Assembly: GCA_024698065.1 (NCBI GenBank)
Contig: JAILRR010000035.1
Span: 1 to 31,947, forward strand
Length of the DNA stretch: 31,947 bases
Source: Bacilli bacterium
GTDB taxonomy: Bacteria; Bacillota_I; Bacilli_A; RFN20; CAG-826
Direction: 5' to 3'
In this document: positions 31,148-31,947 of the stretch, in pieces
Position numbering within the stretch: position 1 is the stretch's first letter
Layout of the letters: the number at the start of each line of letters is the position of its first letter
Notes under the pieces: generated by a model
Seen by the model: only the letters and a program-made list of their open reading frames with translations
What the model was told of the DNA's origin: nothing
The model's database searches: none
Made by a program: the position numbers and the translations under genes

Positions 31148-31947
31148 AGACCATCTTAGTCACCGGAGGACTAGGATTCATTGGTAGCGAAACCGTCATT
31201 GAACTCATTCAAAGCGGCTACGAACCAATTGTCCTTGATAACCTCTATAACTCTAAATTAGCCGTTCTCGACCGCATCGAGGAAATCACCCATGTAAGAC
31301 CGAAGTTTTATGAGGTCGATTGTACAAAATATGCGGAAACTGCAAAGGTTTTTGAAGAAAATCACATTGATGCAGTCATCCATTTCGCTGGCTATAAAGC
31401 GGTAGGGGAATCCACCGTTAAACCCATTGAGTATTATCAGAATAACCTTGGCAGCGCCCTCAATGTTTTAGCCATCATGAAAGAGAAGGGAGTCCATAAT
31501 TTCATCTTCTCTTCATCCGCCACCGTTTATGGCGTCCCAGAAAGAGTTCCTCTCTATGAAACCGACCCAATCGGCAGTGCGACGAACCCTTATGGTGAGA
31601 CCAAGATCATGATTGAGAGAATCCTTGAAGACACCGCTAAAGCGAACAAGGATCTCAATGTCTGCTTGCTTAGATATTTCAACCCAATCGGAGGCCATCC
31701 ATCTGGCCTTCTTGGCGAAGATCCTAATGGCCTTCCAAACAACCTCATGCCATATGTTACTCAGGTTGCGATTGGCAAGCTTCCATTCCTCCGCGTCTTC
31801 GGAAACGATTACAAGACTGTTGACGGAACGGGCGTAAGGGATTACATTCACGTTGTTGATTTGGCGAAAGGCCATGTCGCCGCTCTCAAACGCTTAGAGA
31901 GCAACCCAGGCCTCGTTGTCTATAACCTTGGAACTGGCAAAGGCACA
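31144..31947 (+). CDS. galE: UDP-glucose 4-epimerase, cut by the window end
   Basis: The first 268 residues of an NAD-dependent short-chain dehydrogenase-type epimerase interconverting UDP-glucose and UDP-galactose. The dinucleotide motif GGLGFIG is at residues 8-14, followed by VLDNLYNS and HFAGYKAVGES. The active-site pair Tyr150 and Lys154 lies in NPYGETK, with SSSATVYG before it, and RYFNPIGGHPSGLLGEDP and RDYIHVVDLAKGH are GalE-specific. About 60-70 residues should lie beyond the window. Its start overlaps the DUF1836 stop (ATGA). Its product UDP-galactose is the substrate of the Glf enzyme at 1861. Confidence 0.96.
   Translation, partial: MKTILVTGGLGFIGSETVIELIQSGYEPIVLDNLYNSKLAVLDRIEEITHVRPKFYEVDCTKYAETAKVFEENHIDAVIHFAGYKAVGESTVKPIEYYQNNLGSALNVLAIMKEKGVHNFIFSSSATVYGVPERVPLYETDPIGSATNPYGETKIMIERILEDTAKANKDLNVCLLRYFNPIGGHPSGLLGEDPNGLPNNLMPYVTQVAIGKLPFLRVFGNDYKTVDGTGVRDYIHVVDLAKGHVAALKRLESNPGLVVYNLGTGKGT

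Overview
The window looks like a chromosomal segment of a low- to moderate-G+C Gram-positive bacterium, most likely an uncultured host-associated member of the Bacilli close to the Erysipelotrichia/Mollicutes-like lineages. The evidence is a CIRCE (HrcA) operator, strong AGGAGG ribosome binding sites, a GatCAB amidotransferase, a Bacillus-like dnaX-ebfC-recR-tmk-holB-ricT-rsmI block and a prfA-prmC-tsaC-rpiB block. TGA is used as a stop, often inside ATGA start/stop overlaps, so the genetic code is the standard bacterial one and not the Mycoplasma code. No rRNA, tRNA, CRISPR array, insertion sequence or phage gene is visible. The lineage is inferred from gene order and protein signatures, not from a marker search.

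Layout. 1-590: a CIRCE-controlled small heat shock protein with its own promoter and terminator. 602-1786 (minus): an M24 Xaa-Pro peptidase, divergent from a plus-strand run of UDP-galactopyranose mutase (glf), a GH3 beta-glycosidase, a GT2 glycosyltransferase and a HAD phosphatase (1861-7443). 7560-11041: a compact polyamine module made of one long protein that fuses an arginine-decarboxylase-type PLP enzyme to a complete agmatine deiminase, translationally coupled to N-carbamoylputrescine amidase. Two polypeptides therefore appear to hold the whole arginine-to-putrescine route. 11121-17948: an RluA-type pseudouridine synthase, an internally duplicated DUF1538 membrane protein, a tandem PII-like protein overlapping it, and a YfhO-family membrane protein whose start codon is uncertain and possibly non-AUG.

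17945-24014 (minus): the DNA replication/repair block dnaX, ebfC, recR, tmk, holB, ricT and rsmI. Neighbouring genes touch or overlap, and the last one meets yfhO tail to tail with overlapping stop codons. A 120-bp divergent promoter region carrying a perfect 16-bp palindrome separates dnaX from prfA. 24135-27131: prfA, prmC, tsaC and rpiB, each overlapping the next, closed by a good intrinsic terminator. 27221-31947: gatC, gatA, gatB, a DUF1836 protein and a galE cut off by the window end, again with overlapping starts and stops. GalE and Glf together would supply UDP-galactofuranose for a surface glycan.

The most interesting items are the decarboxylase-deiminase fusion, the DUF1538/tandem-PII pair as a possible nucleotide-gated transporter, the possible AUU start of yfhO, a set of palindromic operator candidates at divergent or leader regions, and several genes whose -10 box lies so close to the start codon that leaderless mRNAs are likely.
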